Source: Methylobacterium sp. J-067 (GTDB lineage Bacteria > Pseudomonadota > Alphaproteobacteria > Rhizobiales > Beijerinckiaceae). Taken from it: 64,000 nucleotides of DNA. The stretch lies in contig NZ_JAKSXZ010000146.1 in NCBI RefSeq assembly GCF_022829465.1, forward strand, positions 248,001 through 312,000, in the 5' to 3' direction. The notes below the pieces were generated by a model. The model was not told the origin of the DNA, searched no databases, and worked only from the letters and a program-made list of their open reading frames with translations. This document shows, one piece after another, positions 43,135 through 51,686 of the stretch; the first letter of the stretch is position 1; the number at the start of each line of letters is the position of its first letter. Both the position numbers and the translations under genes were made by a program.

Positions 43135-44448
43135 GTGACGACGTTTTCTCCGCGCGAGATCGTGTCCGAACTCGATCGTTTCATCGTCGGGCAGAACGAG
43201 GCCAAACGGGCGGTGGCCATTGCGCTCCGCAACCGGTGGCGGCGCCAGCAGCTCACCGGGCCGCTCCGCGAGGAGGTCGCGCCCAAGAACATCCTGATGA
43301 TTGGGCCGACCGGCTGCGGCAAGACCGAGATCGCCCGGCGCCTCGCCAAGCTCGCCAACGCCCCGTTCCTGAAGGTCGAGGCTACGAAGTTCACCGAGGT
43401 CGGCTATGTCGGCCGCGACGTCGAGCAGATCGTGCGCGACCTCGTGGAGGTCTCGATCGGCCTCACCCGCCAGACCAAGCGCGAGGCGGTGAAGGCCAAG
43501 GCGGAGGCCGCCGCCGAGAATCGCATCCTCGACGCCCTCGTCGGCCCCACCGCCAGCCAGGCCACCCGCGACAGCTTCCGCAAGAAGCTGCGCAACAGTG
43601 AAATGGACGACAAGGAAGTCGAGATCGAACTCGCCGCCGGGGCGCCGTCCGGGCTGCCGATGTTCGAGATTCCCGGCGTGCCGGGCGCCTCCATGGGCGC
43701 CATCAATATCGGCGACATGCTGGGCAAGGCGCTCTCGGGCCAGCGGGGCAAGCCGCGCCGCATCACCGTGCGCGACGCCTACGCCCCCCTGCTCGCCGAG
43801 GAATCCGACAAGCTGGTGGACGACGAGGCCCTGACCCGCGAAGCGATCCGCGAGGTCGAGGACAACGGCATCGTCTTCCTCGACGAGATCGACAAGATCT
43901 GCGCCCGCGAAAGCCGCTCCGGCGCCGACGTCTCCCGCGAGGGCGTGCAGCGCGACCTGCTGCCGCTGATCGAGGGCACCACGGTCGCCACCAAGCACGG
44001 GCCGGTGAAGACCGACCACGTGCTGTTCATCGCCAGCGGCGCCTTCCACGTCTCGAAGCCGTCCGACCTCCTGCCGGAGTTGCAGGGGCGCCTGCCGATC
44101 CGGGTGGAGTTGCAGCCCCTGACGGTGGAGGATTTCAAGCAGATCCTCACCGCCACCGAGGCGAGCCTGATCAAGCAGACGCTCGCCCTGATGGCGACGG
44201 AGGGCGTGACCCTCGACTTCACCGACGATTCCATCGACGCCCTGGCGCGGGTGGCGGTGGAGGTGAACGGCTCGGTCGAGAATATCGGCGCACGACGGCT
44301 CCAGACGGTGCTGGAGCGGGTGCTGGACGAGATCTCGTTCACCGCCACCGACCGCTCCGGCGAGACGGTGACGATCGACGCGGCCTATGTCCGCGAGCGA
44401 GTGGAGAACCTCGCCGCCAACGCGGACCTCAGTCGGTTCATTCTGTAG
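43135..44448 (+). CDS. hslU: ATP-dependent protease ATPase subunit HslU
   Basis: The hexameric AAA+ unfoldase that feeds HslV. 437 residues. N domain FSPREIVSELDRFIVGQNEAKRAV; Walker A MIGPTGCGKTEIARRLAKL; GYVGRDVEQIVRDL pore region; Walker B IVFLDEIDKICARE; C-terminal RVLDEISF and the final DLSRFIL tail that inserts between HslV subunits. The GTG start at 43135 (VTTFSPRE) has GGAAGAG upstream. The middle I domain is shorter than in enterobacteria by eye. Unusually it is 26 kb from hslV. The last 11 bp overlap the convergent SDR gene. Confidence 0.95.
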   Translation: MTTFSPREIVSELDRFIVGQNEAKRAVAIALRNRWRRQQLTGPLREEVAPKNILMIGPTGCGKTEIARRLAKLANAPFLKVEATKFTEVGYVGRDVEQIVRDLVEVSIGLTRQTKREAVKAKAEAAAENRILDALVGPTASQATRDSFRKKLRNSEMDDKEVEIELAAGAPSGLPMFEIPGVPGASMGAINIGDMLGKALSGQRGKPRRITVRDAYAPLLAEESDKLVDDEALTREAIREVEDNGIVFLDEIDKICARESRSGADVSREGVQRDLLPLIEGTTVATKHGPVKTDHVLFIASGAFHVSKPSDLLPELQGRLPIRVELQPLTVEDFKQILTATEASLIKQTLALMATEGVTLDFTDDSIDALARVAVEVNGSVENIGARRLQTVLERVLDEISFTATDRSGETVTIDAAYVRERVENLAANADLSRFIL

Positions 44449-45487
44449 GGGCGCGGCGGCGCAGGCGCCGCTTCTCCTCGTCGCGGCCATGGGCCTCGGT
44501 GGCGAAGAGCATCGTGCCCGCCGCGAGCCCCAGGGCCGCGGCGATCCCGACCTTGAGCCACTTCGGATCGGCCGCCGTGACCTGCGGGCGCGAGCGCGAA
44601 TCGAACCGGCCATGGGCGCCGGGATCGGTGTCGACAGGCTCGTAGAGGTTGTCGGGACGGTTCTTGTTCGCCTGCACGCTGGTCATCTCCCCCCGGTAGC
44701 CGTGACGGGCGAGGTAGCCGTCGATCCAGCCCGGAATGATCATGTTGCCGATGATCGCCTTCCACGCCGATCCGCCGATCCAGAGTTCGCGCGGTGCCTC
44801 GTGGGCCGCCCGGTAGACGTGGCGGGCGATGGCCTCGGGCTGGTAGATCGGCGGGACGGGTTCGAGCTTGCGCGGCAGGCGCGAGCGCGCCCAATCGAAT
44901 TGCGGCGTGTTCACCGCCGGCAATTGCACCATCGTCAGCCGCACCCGGCTGCCGTCGTGCAGCAGCTCCGAGCGCAGGGAATCCACGAAGCCGCGCACCG
45001 CCGCCTTGGCCGCGCAATAGGTCGCCTGAAGGGGAATCGAGCGGTAGGCGAGCGCCGAGCCGATATGGACGATGGTGCCCCGGTCCGCCGGCACCATGTG
45101 CCGCAGGGCGGCGAGCGTCCCGTGGACCTGGCCGAGATAGGTCACGTCCGTGACGCGCTGGAACTCCTCCGCGCTCGTCTCCTGCACCGTGGCGTAGACC
45201 GTCACCATCGCGTTGTTGACCCACACGTCGATGCCGCCGCAGGCCTTGGCGACGGAATCGGCCACCTCCTCCATGGCCTGCGCGTCCGCGACGTCGGCGG
45301 CGAAGGCGATGGGGTTGCCGCCGAGGCGCCGCACGTCGTGGATCGTCGCCGCTAGCCCGACCTCGCCCCGCGCGACGAGGCCGACATTCCAGCCGTGCCG
45401 GGCGAACTCGCAGGCGATGGCGCGGCCGACGCCGGCACTGGCGCCTGTCACCACGACGGTACGGCGTTGGGACGAAGAGGTGGGCAT
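44438..45487 (-). CDS. SDR-family oxidoreductase with C-terminal membrane anchor
   Basis: 349 residues. A classical SDR core has VVVTGASAGVGRAIACEF, VNNAMVTVYA and catalytic GSALAYRSIPLQATYCAAKAA (Ser, Tyr-x-x-x-Lys); WIGGSAWKAIIGNMI follows. About 50 further residues carry a late hydrophobic segment (VGIAAALGLAAGTMLFATEA), so it may be tethered at the inner membrane. Similar long SDRs are found widely in Methylobacterium; substrate unknown. ATG 45487 gives MPTSSSQRRTVVVTG. Its 3' end overlaps hslU by 11 bp. Confidence 0.85.
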   Translation of the reverse strand: MPTSSSQRRTVVVTGASAGVGRAIACEFARHGWNVGLVARGEVGLAATIHDVRRLGGNPIAFAADVADAQAMEEVADSVAKACGGIDVWVNNAMVTVYATVQETSAEEFQRVTDVTYLGQVHGTLAALRHMVPADRGTIVHIGSALAYRSIPLQATYCAAKAAVRGFVDSLRSELLHDGSRVRLTMVQLPAVNTPQFDWARSRLPRKLEPVPPIYQPEAIARHVYRAAHEAPRELWIGGSAWKAIIGNMIIPGWIDGYLARHGYRGEMTSVQANKNRPDNLYEPVDTDPGAHGRFDSRSRPQVTAADPKWLKVGIAAALGLAAGTMLFATEAHGRDEEKRRLRRRAPTE

Positions 45488-45568
45488 CGGGGCTCCGGGA
45501 AAAGGACTTCCGCGCTCCAACGCCTGCGGGGATCGTTCTTTCCCCCGCTTGCGCCGGGAATGTGCGCG

Positions 45569-45597
45569 TTGCCTCGCCCAAGCCCGAAGGCCTATAA
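45569..45597 (+). promoter_or_regulatory. Candidate promoter of yebC
   Basis: TTGCCT (45569-45574), 17-bp spacer, CTATAA (45592-45597), placed 72 bp before the yebC start in a region otherwise without a gene (45488-45668). Confidence 0.5.
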
Positions 45598-45668
45598 AAA
45601 CCGCAGTTCCGTCAGCGGCGTCGGGGGGTGGTCCTCCCGCGCCGCGCTACTCGCAAGTCCGAAGGCAC

Positions 45669-46415
45669 ATGGCCGGTCATTCCCAGTTCAAGAACATCAT
45701 GCACCGCAAGGGCCGCGTCGATGCGGTCCGGTCCAAGATCTTCGGCAAGCTCGCCCGAGAGATCACGGTGGCGGCCAAGCTCGGCACGCCCGATCCGGCG
45801 ATGAACCCGCGCCTGCGCGCCGCCGTGCTCGCCGCCCGCGCCGAGAACATGCCGAAGGACAACATCGAGCGCGCCATCAAGAAGGCGACCGGGGCCGACG
45901 GCGAGAACTACGAGGACATCCGTTACGAGGGCTACGGCCCCGGCGGCGCCGCGCTGATAGTCGAGGCGCAGACCGACAACCGCAACCGCACCGCCAGCGA
46001 CGTGCGCTCGGCCTTCACCAAGTCCGGCGGGAGCCTCGCCGAGACCGGCGCCGTGGCCTTCATGTTCGACCGGGTGGGCGTGATCGCCTACCCCGCGAGC
46101 GTCGCCGACGCCGACACGATGCTGGAAGCCGCCATCGAGGCCGGCGCCGACGACGTGTCCTCCGGCGAGGAGGGCCACGAGATCATCTGCGCGCAGGATT
46201 CCTACGGCGAGGTCGCCAAGGCGCTCGAAGCCAAGTTCGGCGACCCGAGCCGCACCGGCCTGATTTGGAAGGCGCAGAACACGATCGACGTGGATGACGA
46301 GACCGGCGAGAAGCTGATCCGCCTCGTGGAGGTGATCGAGGACCAGGACGACGTGCAGAACGTCTACGTCAACTTCGCCCTGTCCCCGACGCTGATGGCC
46401 AAGCTCGAAGCCTGA
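45669..46415 (+). CDS. yebC: YebC/PmpR-family regulatory protein
   Basis: 248 residues, full-length YebC: AGHSQFKNIMHRKGRVDAVRSKIFGKLAREI at the N-terminus, then NPRLRAAVLAARAENMPKDNIERAIKK and YEGYGPGGAALIVEAQTDNRNRT. Domains two and three follow (GSLAETGAVAFMFDRVG, EDQDDVQNVYVNF). Described as a DNA-binding transcriptional regulator, and more recently linked to relief of ribosome stalling at proline stretches. It often sits beside ruvC-ruvA-ruvB, which is not the case here. Cytosolic. Confidence 0.93.
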   Translation: MAGHSQFKNIMHRKGRVDAVRSKIFGKLAREITVAAKLGTPDPAMNPRLRAAVLAARAENMPKDNIERAIKKATGADGENYEDIRYEGYGPGGAALIVEAQTDNRNRTASDVRSAFTKSGGSLAETGAVAFMFDRVGVIAYPASVADADTMLEAAIEAGADDVSSGEEGHEIICAQDSYGEVAKALEAKFGDPSRTGLIWKAQNTIDVDDETGEKLIRLVEVIEDQDDVQNVYVNFALSPTLMAKLEA

Positions 46416-46504
46416 TCCATCCGTCGAATTGCGGAGCAAGGCGCGGGATGCCGACGCACGGGGGCCGGCGCACCATGGCGGCAACCCTCCACGGAGCCCG
46501 CGCC

Positions 46505-47566
46505 ATGCAGCCGACCCTTCTTCCCGACGACGAGGATGAACGCTGGGAGGCCCTTCTCGCCCGCGACGCGGGGGCGGATGGGCGCTTCGTCTACGCGGTG
46601 CGCACCACGGGGGTGTATTGCCGCCCGAGCTGCGCCGCCCGCACCCCGCGCCGGGAGAACGTGACCTTCCACGCGACCGTTGAGGACGCCCGCGCGGCGG
46701 GCTTTCGCGCCTGCCTGCGCTGCCGGCCCGACGATCCGCCCGCGGCCGAGCGCCGCCGCGAGGCCATCGCCCGCGCCTGCCGGCTGATCGAGACCGCCGA
46801 GACGCCCCCCGCCCTGGCCGATCTCGCCCGGGCGGCGGGGATGAGCGCCTTCCATTTCCACCGGGTGTTCCGCGCGGTGACGGGCGTGACGCCGGCCGCC
46901 TTCGCCCGCGCCCGCCGGGCCGCCCGCCTGGAGGAGGCCCTGGCGAGCGCGCTGACCGTCACCGGGGCGATCTATGACGCAGGCTACGGGGCATCGAGCC
47001 GCTTCTATGCCGAGGCCGGCGAACGCCTCGGCATGGCGCCCTCGCGCTACCGCAAGGGCGGCGCCGGGGCGCGGATCCGGTTCGGTGTCGGCGCGTGCAG
47101 CCTGGGGGCGATCCTCGTGGCGGCGACGGAGCGGGGCCTCTGCGCGATCCTGCTCGGCGACGATCCCGACGCGCTGGTGCGCGATCTTCAGGACCGCTTC
47201 CCCGCCGCCGAGCTGATCGGGGGCGATGCGGCGTTCGAGGCGTGGATGGCGCGGGCCATCGGCCTCGTGGAGGCGCCGGGCCGGGCGCACGACTTGCCCC
47301 TCGACATCGGCGGCACTGCCTTCCAGCAGCGGGTCTGGGAGGCCCTGCGGGCGATCCCAGCGGGGACCACGGCGACCTATGCCGACGTCGCCCGCGCCAT
47401 CGGCGCGCCGGGCTCGTCGCGGGCGGTGGCGCTCGCTTGCGGCGCCAACGCCATCGCCGTGGCGATTCCCTGCCATCGGGTGGTGCGCTCGGACGGCACC
47501 CTCTCCGGCTACCGCTGGGGCGTCGCCCGCAAGCGCGACCTCCTCACCCGCGAGGGGGTGCCGTAG
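46505..47566 (+). CDS. ada: Bifunctional Ada: methylphosphotriester/O6-alkylguanine DNA methyltransferase and regulator
   Basis: 353 residues. The Ada zinc domain has RTTGVYCRPSCAARTP and FRACLRCRPDD, four cysteines that accept methyl from phosphotriesters. An AraC-type HTH follows (LADLARAAGMSAFHFHRVF). The C-terminal methyltransferase domain carries the active-site motif IAVAIPCHRVVRSDG, where Cys accepts methyl from O6-methylguanine. When methylated it would activate alkylation-response genes. The ATG at 46505 follows GGAG and yields almost exactly E. coli length. Upstream in-frame ATGs at 46448 and 46475 are alternatives. The preceding gene is yebC. Confidence 0.93.
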   Translation: MQPTLLPDDEDERWEALLARDAGADGRFVYAVRTTGVYCRPSCAARTPRRENVTFHATVEDARAAGFRACLRCRPDDPPAAERRREAIARACRLIETAETPPALADLARAAGMSAFHFHRVFRAVTGVTPAAFARARRAARLEEALASALTVTGAIYDAGYGASSRFYAEAGERLGMAPSRYRKGGAGARIRFGVGACSLGAILVAATERGLCAILLGDDPDALVRDLQDRFPAAELIGGDAAFEAWMARAIGLVEAPGRAHDLPLDIGGTAFQQRVWEALRAIPAGTTATYADVARAIGAPGSSRAVALACGANAIAVAIPCHRVVRSDGTLSGYRWGVARKRDLLTREGVP

Positions 47567-47569
47567 GCC

Positions 47570-48853
47570 TCACCGCCTCGGACCACCCGGCCCTCCCGGC
47601 CCACCGGGGCCGCCGAAGCCGCCGCCCGGCCCGCCGAACCCACCGGGGGGCGCCCCGCCGGGGGGACCGCCGCCAGGGGGGCCGCCGCCGGGCATGCCGC
47701 CCGGCCGACCGAAGCCGTCGCCACGTCCTGGGCCGCCGAGGCCCGGGATGTCCCCCGAGCCGGGGCGGGTGTCGATGGAAGGCCCGCGCGGCTCGAAGCC
47801 GCCGAAGCGCCCGCCGGTCTCCGGCCCGAACCGGCCCGGCCCATCCTCAGGCAGGACGCGCATGTCGAGGCGGTCGCGCTCGCGCTCGAAGCGGGGCGCC
47901 TGCGGTTCCTCCGGCTGCGGCGCGAGGCGCCCGTCGGCGCGCAGGCGCTCCACAGTCAGCCCCCCATCCGGGGCGACGCTCGCCGTCACCACCGCCCGCA
48001 CGCTGCCCTGGCGCGGCACCGTCGTATTGGGCCGCCCCGACACGGCGAGGCCGGAGCCGAGAGCGAGGCCCGGCCCGGCGCGGCCGATATAGGCCTCGAT
48101 GGACACCTGGCTGAGGCCCGGCGGGAAGGGCGTGCCGTTGAACGCGGCCATGGTGACGCGCAGCGTGCCCGCTTCGGCCGTGCCGGTGACGAGGGCGCGC
48201 TTGCCGGGCACGAGGGCGTCGGCCCCCTGGAGCCGCAGCCCGCCGATGGCGAGCCCGCCCTTCTCCCGGCGGACCGGCCCCGCGACGCGATCCGGCCCGG
48301 TGGCGCGCGGCTCCACGAGGCTCGCGACGATCACCCCGTCCGGCCGGCGCAGGCCGCTCACCGCGACGCGGGTGCCCTGCGCCCACTCGCCTGCGAGCCC
48401 CGCCGTCACCACCCGCTGCCCGAGCACCACAAGACGGCCGGGCGCGGCGAACTCCACCGGGCCGACCACCTCGCTGGTCACGTCGATGCGCTGCGTCGAG
48501 AGCCCGGCCTCGCCGGGGCGGGCCACCACGCGCACCACCTGCCCGATCTTCAGCGCCTCGGCGGTGGCGGGCGCATCGTCGATCCGCACGGCCACGTCCT
48601 TCGGGTAGGCGATGCGCAGGTCGTTGACGATGATCGAGCCGAAGCGGCGGATCGTGCCGATCACCCCCGTGCCGCCGATGCCCCGGTCGCCGCCGCCCAA
48701 GGGCGGCTCGGCGGGCGTCGGGTCCGGCCGGGCGCCGGTTCCGCCGATGCCCTGGTCGCGCGGGGCGTCCTGCGGGCGCGCCAGGGAAGGCGCCAGCCCG
48801 GCCGCGCCGGCGAGCAGTTGCAGAACGAGCCGGCGGTGCGGGGGAAGGGCCAC
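47570..48853 (-). CDS. Exported DUF5666-type protein with Gly/Pro-rich tail
   Basis: 427 residues. A signal (RLVLQLLAGAAGLAPSLA) leads to tandem beta OB-like segments of DUF5666: VIGTIRRFGSIIVNDLRIAYP, ALKIGQVVRVVARPG, VEFAAPGRLVVLGQRVVT and ALVPGKRALVTGTA. The last 60 residues are nearly pure Gly/Pro (PGGGPPGGGPPGG...), a low-complexity, collagen-like tail. The GTG start at 48853 follows GAGGGACCGC and lies 11 bp after the DUF6502 stop, so the pair forms an operon. It is periplasmic or cell-surface; function unknown. Two copies of a G-I-G-G-T-G motif precede the first repeat. Confidence 0.82.
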   Translation of the reverse strand: MALPPHRRLVLQLLAGAAGLAPSLARPQDAPRDQGIGGTGARPDPTPAEPPLGGGDRGIGGTGVIGTIRRFGSIIVNDLRIAYPKDVAVRIDDAPATAEALKIGQVVRVVARPGEAGLSTQRIDVTSEVVGPVEFAAPGRLVVLGQRVVTAGLAGEWAQGTRVAVSGLRRPDGVIVASLVEPRATGPDRVAGPVRREKGGLAIGGLRLQGADALVPGKRALVTGTAEAGTLRVTMAAFNGTPFPPGLSQVSIEAYIGRAGPGLALGSGLAVSGRPNTTVPRQGSVRAVVTASVAPDGGLTVERLRADGRLAPQPEEPQAPRFERERDRLDMRVLPEDGPGRFGPETGGRFGGFEPRGPSIDTRPGSGDIPGLGGPGRGDGFGRPGGMPGGGPPGGGPPGGAPPGGFGGPGGGFGGPGGPGGPGGPRR

Positions 48854-48864
48854 GGCGCGGTCCC

Positions 48865-49725
48865 TCAGCCCTTGTCCGCGCGCTCTGCGGCGGCGCCGGG
48901 CACCCGGCCCTCCGCCTCGCGATAGACGTAGACGCCGAAATTCCAGCGATGCGTCCCACCGGCATCGTCGCAGCAGGCGGCATGGGCTTCGCGGTTCGCC
49001 TGGGTCAACGCCTCCATGGCGAGTTCCCGCGCCCGCGCCTCGAGCTTGCCCGCCAGTTCCTCCGACAGGCCGTCGTAATGCACCGCGCGCTCCAGGAAGC
49101 GCGGTGTGGGGCCGAGGATGTTCTCCGCCGCCGCCGCGAAATGGTCGTGCAGGTTGCGCCCGAAATAATAGAGCTGCGCCTCCGCGTCGCCGTCCGCGCG
49201 GGGCAGGTAGGCGGCCTCGGCCAGGACGATCCGATCCTGCGCATCCGCGAAGGCGAGCCCCCGGTCGAGCCATTCGTCGAGCACTGCGCGGGGGCGGACA
49301 TCCCGCGTCACCCCGGCGACCAGACTCTCGAAGGAGGGCGTGCCCGGCTCGGCGTTGCGCGGCAGGGGCAGCGGCTGGCCCTTGGCATCGGTGAAGGCGG
49401 GATCGGCGAGCCAGCGCGCCACGATGCGCCCGGTGCGCGAGACCGTCGCCGGCACCGCGCTCACCGGCGCCCCGGCTCCGCGCAGGCGGCGGACCTCCTT
49501 GCGGTGGATGCCGGTGAGCAGCGAGACCCGGCTGTCCGTCTGCTCCTTGCCGGGCAGGACGAAGTCGTACTCCGCGACGTTCACGTAGAGTTCCCGCAAC
49601 AGATCGGTGAGCGCCGGGAAGGTGATTCCCCGCGCCACGAGGAGGCGGATCAGGGGACGCAGCAGCCGCGCCAGCGGCGCGTGAAGCCCTCCCCCCTCCG
49701 GCGGCGTATCGCGGCTGTCGGACAT
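48865..49725 (-). CDS. DUF6502 family protein
   Basis: 286 residues, cytosolic, helical. It starts with a winged-helix-like region (PLIRLLVARGITFPALTDLLRELYVNVAEYDF) followed by SRVSLLTGIHRKEVRRLRG. That segment looks like a DNA-binding turn, so a regulatory role is possible. The centre (IVARWLADPAFTDAKGQPLPLPR) is typical of DUF6502. ATG 49725 is preferred; a longer frame to 49881 adds 52 residues without similarity. It is coupled with the DUF5666 gene and diverges from the small membrane-protein genes at 49884. Confidence 0.8.
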   Translation of the reverse strand: MSDSRDTPPEGGGLHAPLARLLRPLIRLLVARGITFPALTDLLRELYVNVAEYDFVLPGKEQTDSRVSLLTGIHRKEVRRLRGAGAPVSAVPATVSRTGRIVARWLADPAFTDAKGQPLPLPRNAEPGTPSFESLVAGVTRDVRPRAVLDEWLDRGLAFADAQDRIVLAEAAYLPRADGDAEAQLYYFGRNLHDHFAAAAENILGPTPRFLERAVHYDGLSEELAGKLEARARELAMEALTQANREAHAACCDDAGGTHRWNFGVYVYREAEGRVPGAAAERADKG

Positions 49726-49883
49726 GCACCGTCCATAGCGTCCCGGTGCCGTGGGAGACAATCCCACGCTGTGTGTCCGCGCACCGGAAGCTGCGCTATT
49801 CCGATTGACGTGGGATTTTTGCACACGTAGGCAGTTGGCGTGGTCAAATTTCCCACGGACTGAAATGGAGCGGGGCGACACCG

Positions 49884-50201
49884 ATGACCGACATGCAGCG
49901 CATCCTCGTCGCCTCCGCCGTTCCGCCCATGGTCCTCCCCCGGGCTGGCGCGCAGCGCCCCTTCCGGGACAACCCCCTTCCGCGGCTCGGGCGTCTTGCC
50001 TGGCTCCTCGCCGCGTTCTCGCTGCCCGCCCTCGGGCTCACCGTCGCGGATCTGGTCCATCGCGCCGTTGACCCGGAGGCGACGCAGGCCGCCGCCCCGT
50101 CCTCCCCCTCAGTCGGGGCTGCGGTTTCACCGGACGCCATCCCCGCCATCCGGCTGGGGATGGCGTCCCCCCACCGTTCGACCCGGGCGCTGCACGGATG
50201 A
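49884..50201 (+). CDS. Small membrane protein of unknown function
   Basis: 105 residues with one hydrophobic segment (LGRLAWLLAAFSLPALGLTVADLV) after a cytosolic start of about 35 residues. The remainder is an Ala/Pro/Ser-rich tail. No family recognised. Its stop overlaps the start of a 41-codon membrane protein (ATGA), the coupling style of real gene pairs in this window. GGAG at 49865 and CGGGGCGACACCG lie upstream of ATG 49884. Confidence 0.55.
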   Translation: MTDMQRILVASAVPPMVLPRAGAQRPFRDNPLPRLGRLAWLLAAFSLPALGLTVADLVHRAVDPEATQAAAPSSPSVGAAVSPDAIPAIRLGMASPHRSTRALHG

Positions 50202-50323
50202 CCCCCCTCACCGCCCCCGGACAGCGGAACTCGGAACCCTGCGGCGGCGCCCAGGTCCTCGACCTCGCGCTCTGCCTCATCCTCGCGGTCGCCGTCACCG
50301 GCCTGCTGGTCCTCGCGCTCTGA
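50198..50323 (+). CDS. Very small single-span membrane protein
   Basis: 41 residues: a polar start (TPLTAPGQRNSEPCGGAQ) and one hydrophobic helix (LDLALCLILAVAVTGLLVLAL) ending at the C-terminus. The ATG overlaps the previous gene's TGA (ATGA). Translation from coupling is plausible. The same pattern of a short Ala/Leu tail protein is seen before znuC. No homologue recalled; could be spurious. Confidence 0.45.
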   Translation: MTPLTAPGQRNSEPCGGAQVLDLALCLILAVAVTGLLVLAL

Positions 50324-50367
50324 GACAGCGGCCGGTCCCGGCCCGCTTCGCCCATTGAGGCTCTTCC

Positions 50368-51105
50368 ATGCGTCATGTGTTCAAGGCCGCGCTCTCCGGG
50401 GCGGCAGCGATGTCCTTCGCCGTCGCCGCGCAGGCGGCCGACTTGCCCCGGCAGGCCCCTCCGCCCCCGCCGCCGGCCCTGCCGGTCTTCACCTGGACCG
50501 GCTTCTATGCCGGCGTGAACGCGGGCTACGGCTTCTCCACGGGGAGCGGCGGCTTCACCGATCCGACCTACGGCACCGCGACGGGCGGGGGGCGCTCCGG
50601 CGGCTTCGCCGGGGGCGGGCAGGTCGGCTACAATTACCAGTTCACGCCCGGCTCCGGCTTCGTGATCGGCGTCGAGACGGACATCCAGGGGGCGGCCTTC
50701 GGCAAGGCCGACGCGGCCTATATCGGCGGCACGCCCTATTACAGCATCCGTCCGAGCCTCGATTATTTCGGGACGGTGCGCGGCCGGGTCGGCTACGCCT
50801 TCGACCGGGTGATGATCTACGGCACGGGCGGCTTCGCCTATGGCGGCGGATCCCTGCCCGCGGCGGCCTCGGCCTATCCCTACACCCTGCCGGGCACGAC
50901 GCGCACCGGCTACGCGGTCGGCGGCGGCGTGGAATACGCCTTCACGCAGAAGATCTCGGCGAAGGTCGAGGCGCTCTACATGCATCTGGGGCGCGGCTTC
51001 AGCGGCGCAGCTTATTACGATGCCTCGGTCCCGGCCTATTACGGAGCCGGCAAGTCCGACGCCGGCTTCGCACTGGTCCGCGCCGGCTTGAACTACCGGT
51101 TCTGA
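50368..51105 (+). CDS. Outer membrane beta-barrel protein, Omp25/Omp31-like
   Basis: 245 residues. The signal peptide ends AQAADLP (a classic Brucella/Bartonella/Methylobacterium Omp25 start), then a proline stretch (PPPPPPALPVF). FTWTGFYAGVNAGYGFS is the family's first strand, with later strands VGYNYQF, VIGVETDIQG, GRVGYAFDRVMIYGTGGFAYGG and the terminal ALVRAGLNYRF, which ends in Phe for BAM recognition. It forms an eight-stranded barrel that stabilises the envelope. A terminator follows 18 bp after the stop. Confidence 0.9.
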   Translation: MRHVFKAALSGAAAMSFAVAAQAADLPRQAPPPPPPALPVFTWTGFYAGVNAGYGFSTGSGGFTDPTYGTATGGGRSGGFAGGGQVGYNYQFTPGSGFVIGVETDIQGAAFGKADAAYIGGTPYYSIRPSLDYFGTVRGRVGYAFDRVMIYGTGGFAYGGGSLPAAASAYPYTLPGTTRTGYAVGGGVEYAFTQKISAKVEALYMHLGRGFSGAAYYDASVPAYYGAGKSDAGFALVRAGLNYRF

Positions 51106-51122
51106 CCCTGCCCTCCGCATTT

Positions 51123-51155
51123 CGCCGGCTTCAAGACTGCCGGCGAGTGCTTTTT
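51123..51155 (+). terminator. Terminator after the Omp25-like gene
   Basis: CGCCGGC (51123-51129) and GCCGGCG (51139-51145) form a 7-bp stem with a 9-nt loop, followed by AGTGC and five T. Confidence 0.8.
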
Positions 51156-51271
51156 GGCGCATCAAGGCTTTGCGAAGTGTGTGAAATAGTCGGTTAGCCG
51201 GCCGCACGTCGTTGCCGCTGATTCGGTCCGGCCTAGCTCGCAGCGGGAGTGGGCGCACCGGAGAACCAGCC

Positions 51272-51643
51272 GTGTCCAACCTTCGCACCCGATTATCGTG
51301 TCTCGCCGTTCTCGCGATCCTGGGGGCGCCCGCCGCCGGGGCGCAGGAACTGATCCAGACCCCACGCGGCCCCGGCCTGCTCATCCACGGCAATTATTGC
51401 GGGCCGGGGAATCGCGGGCCCGCCTTCAAGCCGATCGACGCCCTCGACGCCGCCTGCATGCATCACGATGCCTGCTGGCCGGCGGACCCGACGATGCTGC
51501 CGGCCTGCACTTGCAACGAGCGGCTGCATGTCGAGGCCGGGCGCGTGGCGCGCGACCCTCGCACCCCGGCCGAGACGCGGCAGACCGCGCGGTTCATCGC
51601 CGACGTCGCGACGGCGATGCCCTGCGAACCGCTCGACCACTGA
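51272..51643 (+). CDS. Secreted phospholipase A2-like protein
   Basis: 123 residues. The signal peptide (LSCLAVLAILGAPAAGAQE) is followed by a compact domain with the PLA2 signature: the calcium-loop-like NYCGPGN, then LDAACMHHDACWPAD, which holds the His-Asp pair in the C-x-x-H-D-x-C motif. Other cysteines (ACTCNERLH, AMPCEP) could form disulfides. Activity would be hydrolysis of the sn-2 acyl chain in the periplasm or outside. Bacterial PLA2 domains are uncommon. GTG 51272 follows GGAGAACCAG. An 18-bp hairpin ends the gene. Confidence 0.8.
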   Translation: MSNLRTRLSCLAVLAILGAPAAGAQELIQTPRGPGLLIHGNYCGPGNRGPAFKPIDALDAACMHHDACWPADPTMLPACTCNERLHVEAGRVARDPRTPAETRQTARFIADVATAMPCEPLDH

Positions 51644-51644
51644 T

Positions 51645-51683
51645 CGGAAGGGCCCCGCGATGACGCATCGCGGGGCCCTTCCG
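51645..51683. terminator. Perfect 18-bp bidirectional terminator
   Basis: Eighteen base pairs pair perfectly around a 3-nt loop (ACG): CGGAAGGGCCCCGCGATG with its complement. It lies between the PLA2-like stop (51643) and the grpE stop (51687), so both convergent transcripts would end here. There is little U tract, but the stem is the strongest in the window. Confidence 0.88.
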
Positions 51684-51686
51684 GGT

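Noticed and set aside
47583..47700. Tandem short repeats resembling a CRISPR or satellite array
   Set aside because: The repeats are in frame and encode the Gly/Pro tail of the DUF5666 protein. There are no uniform spacers.
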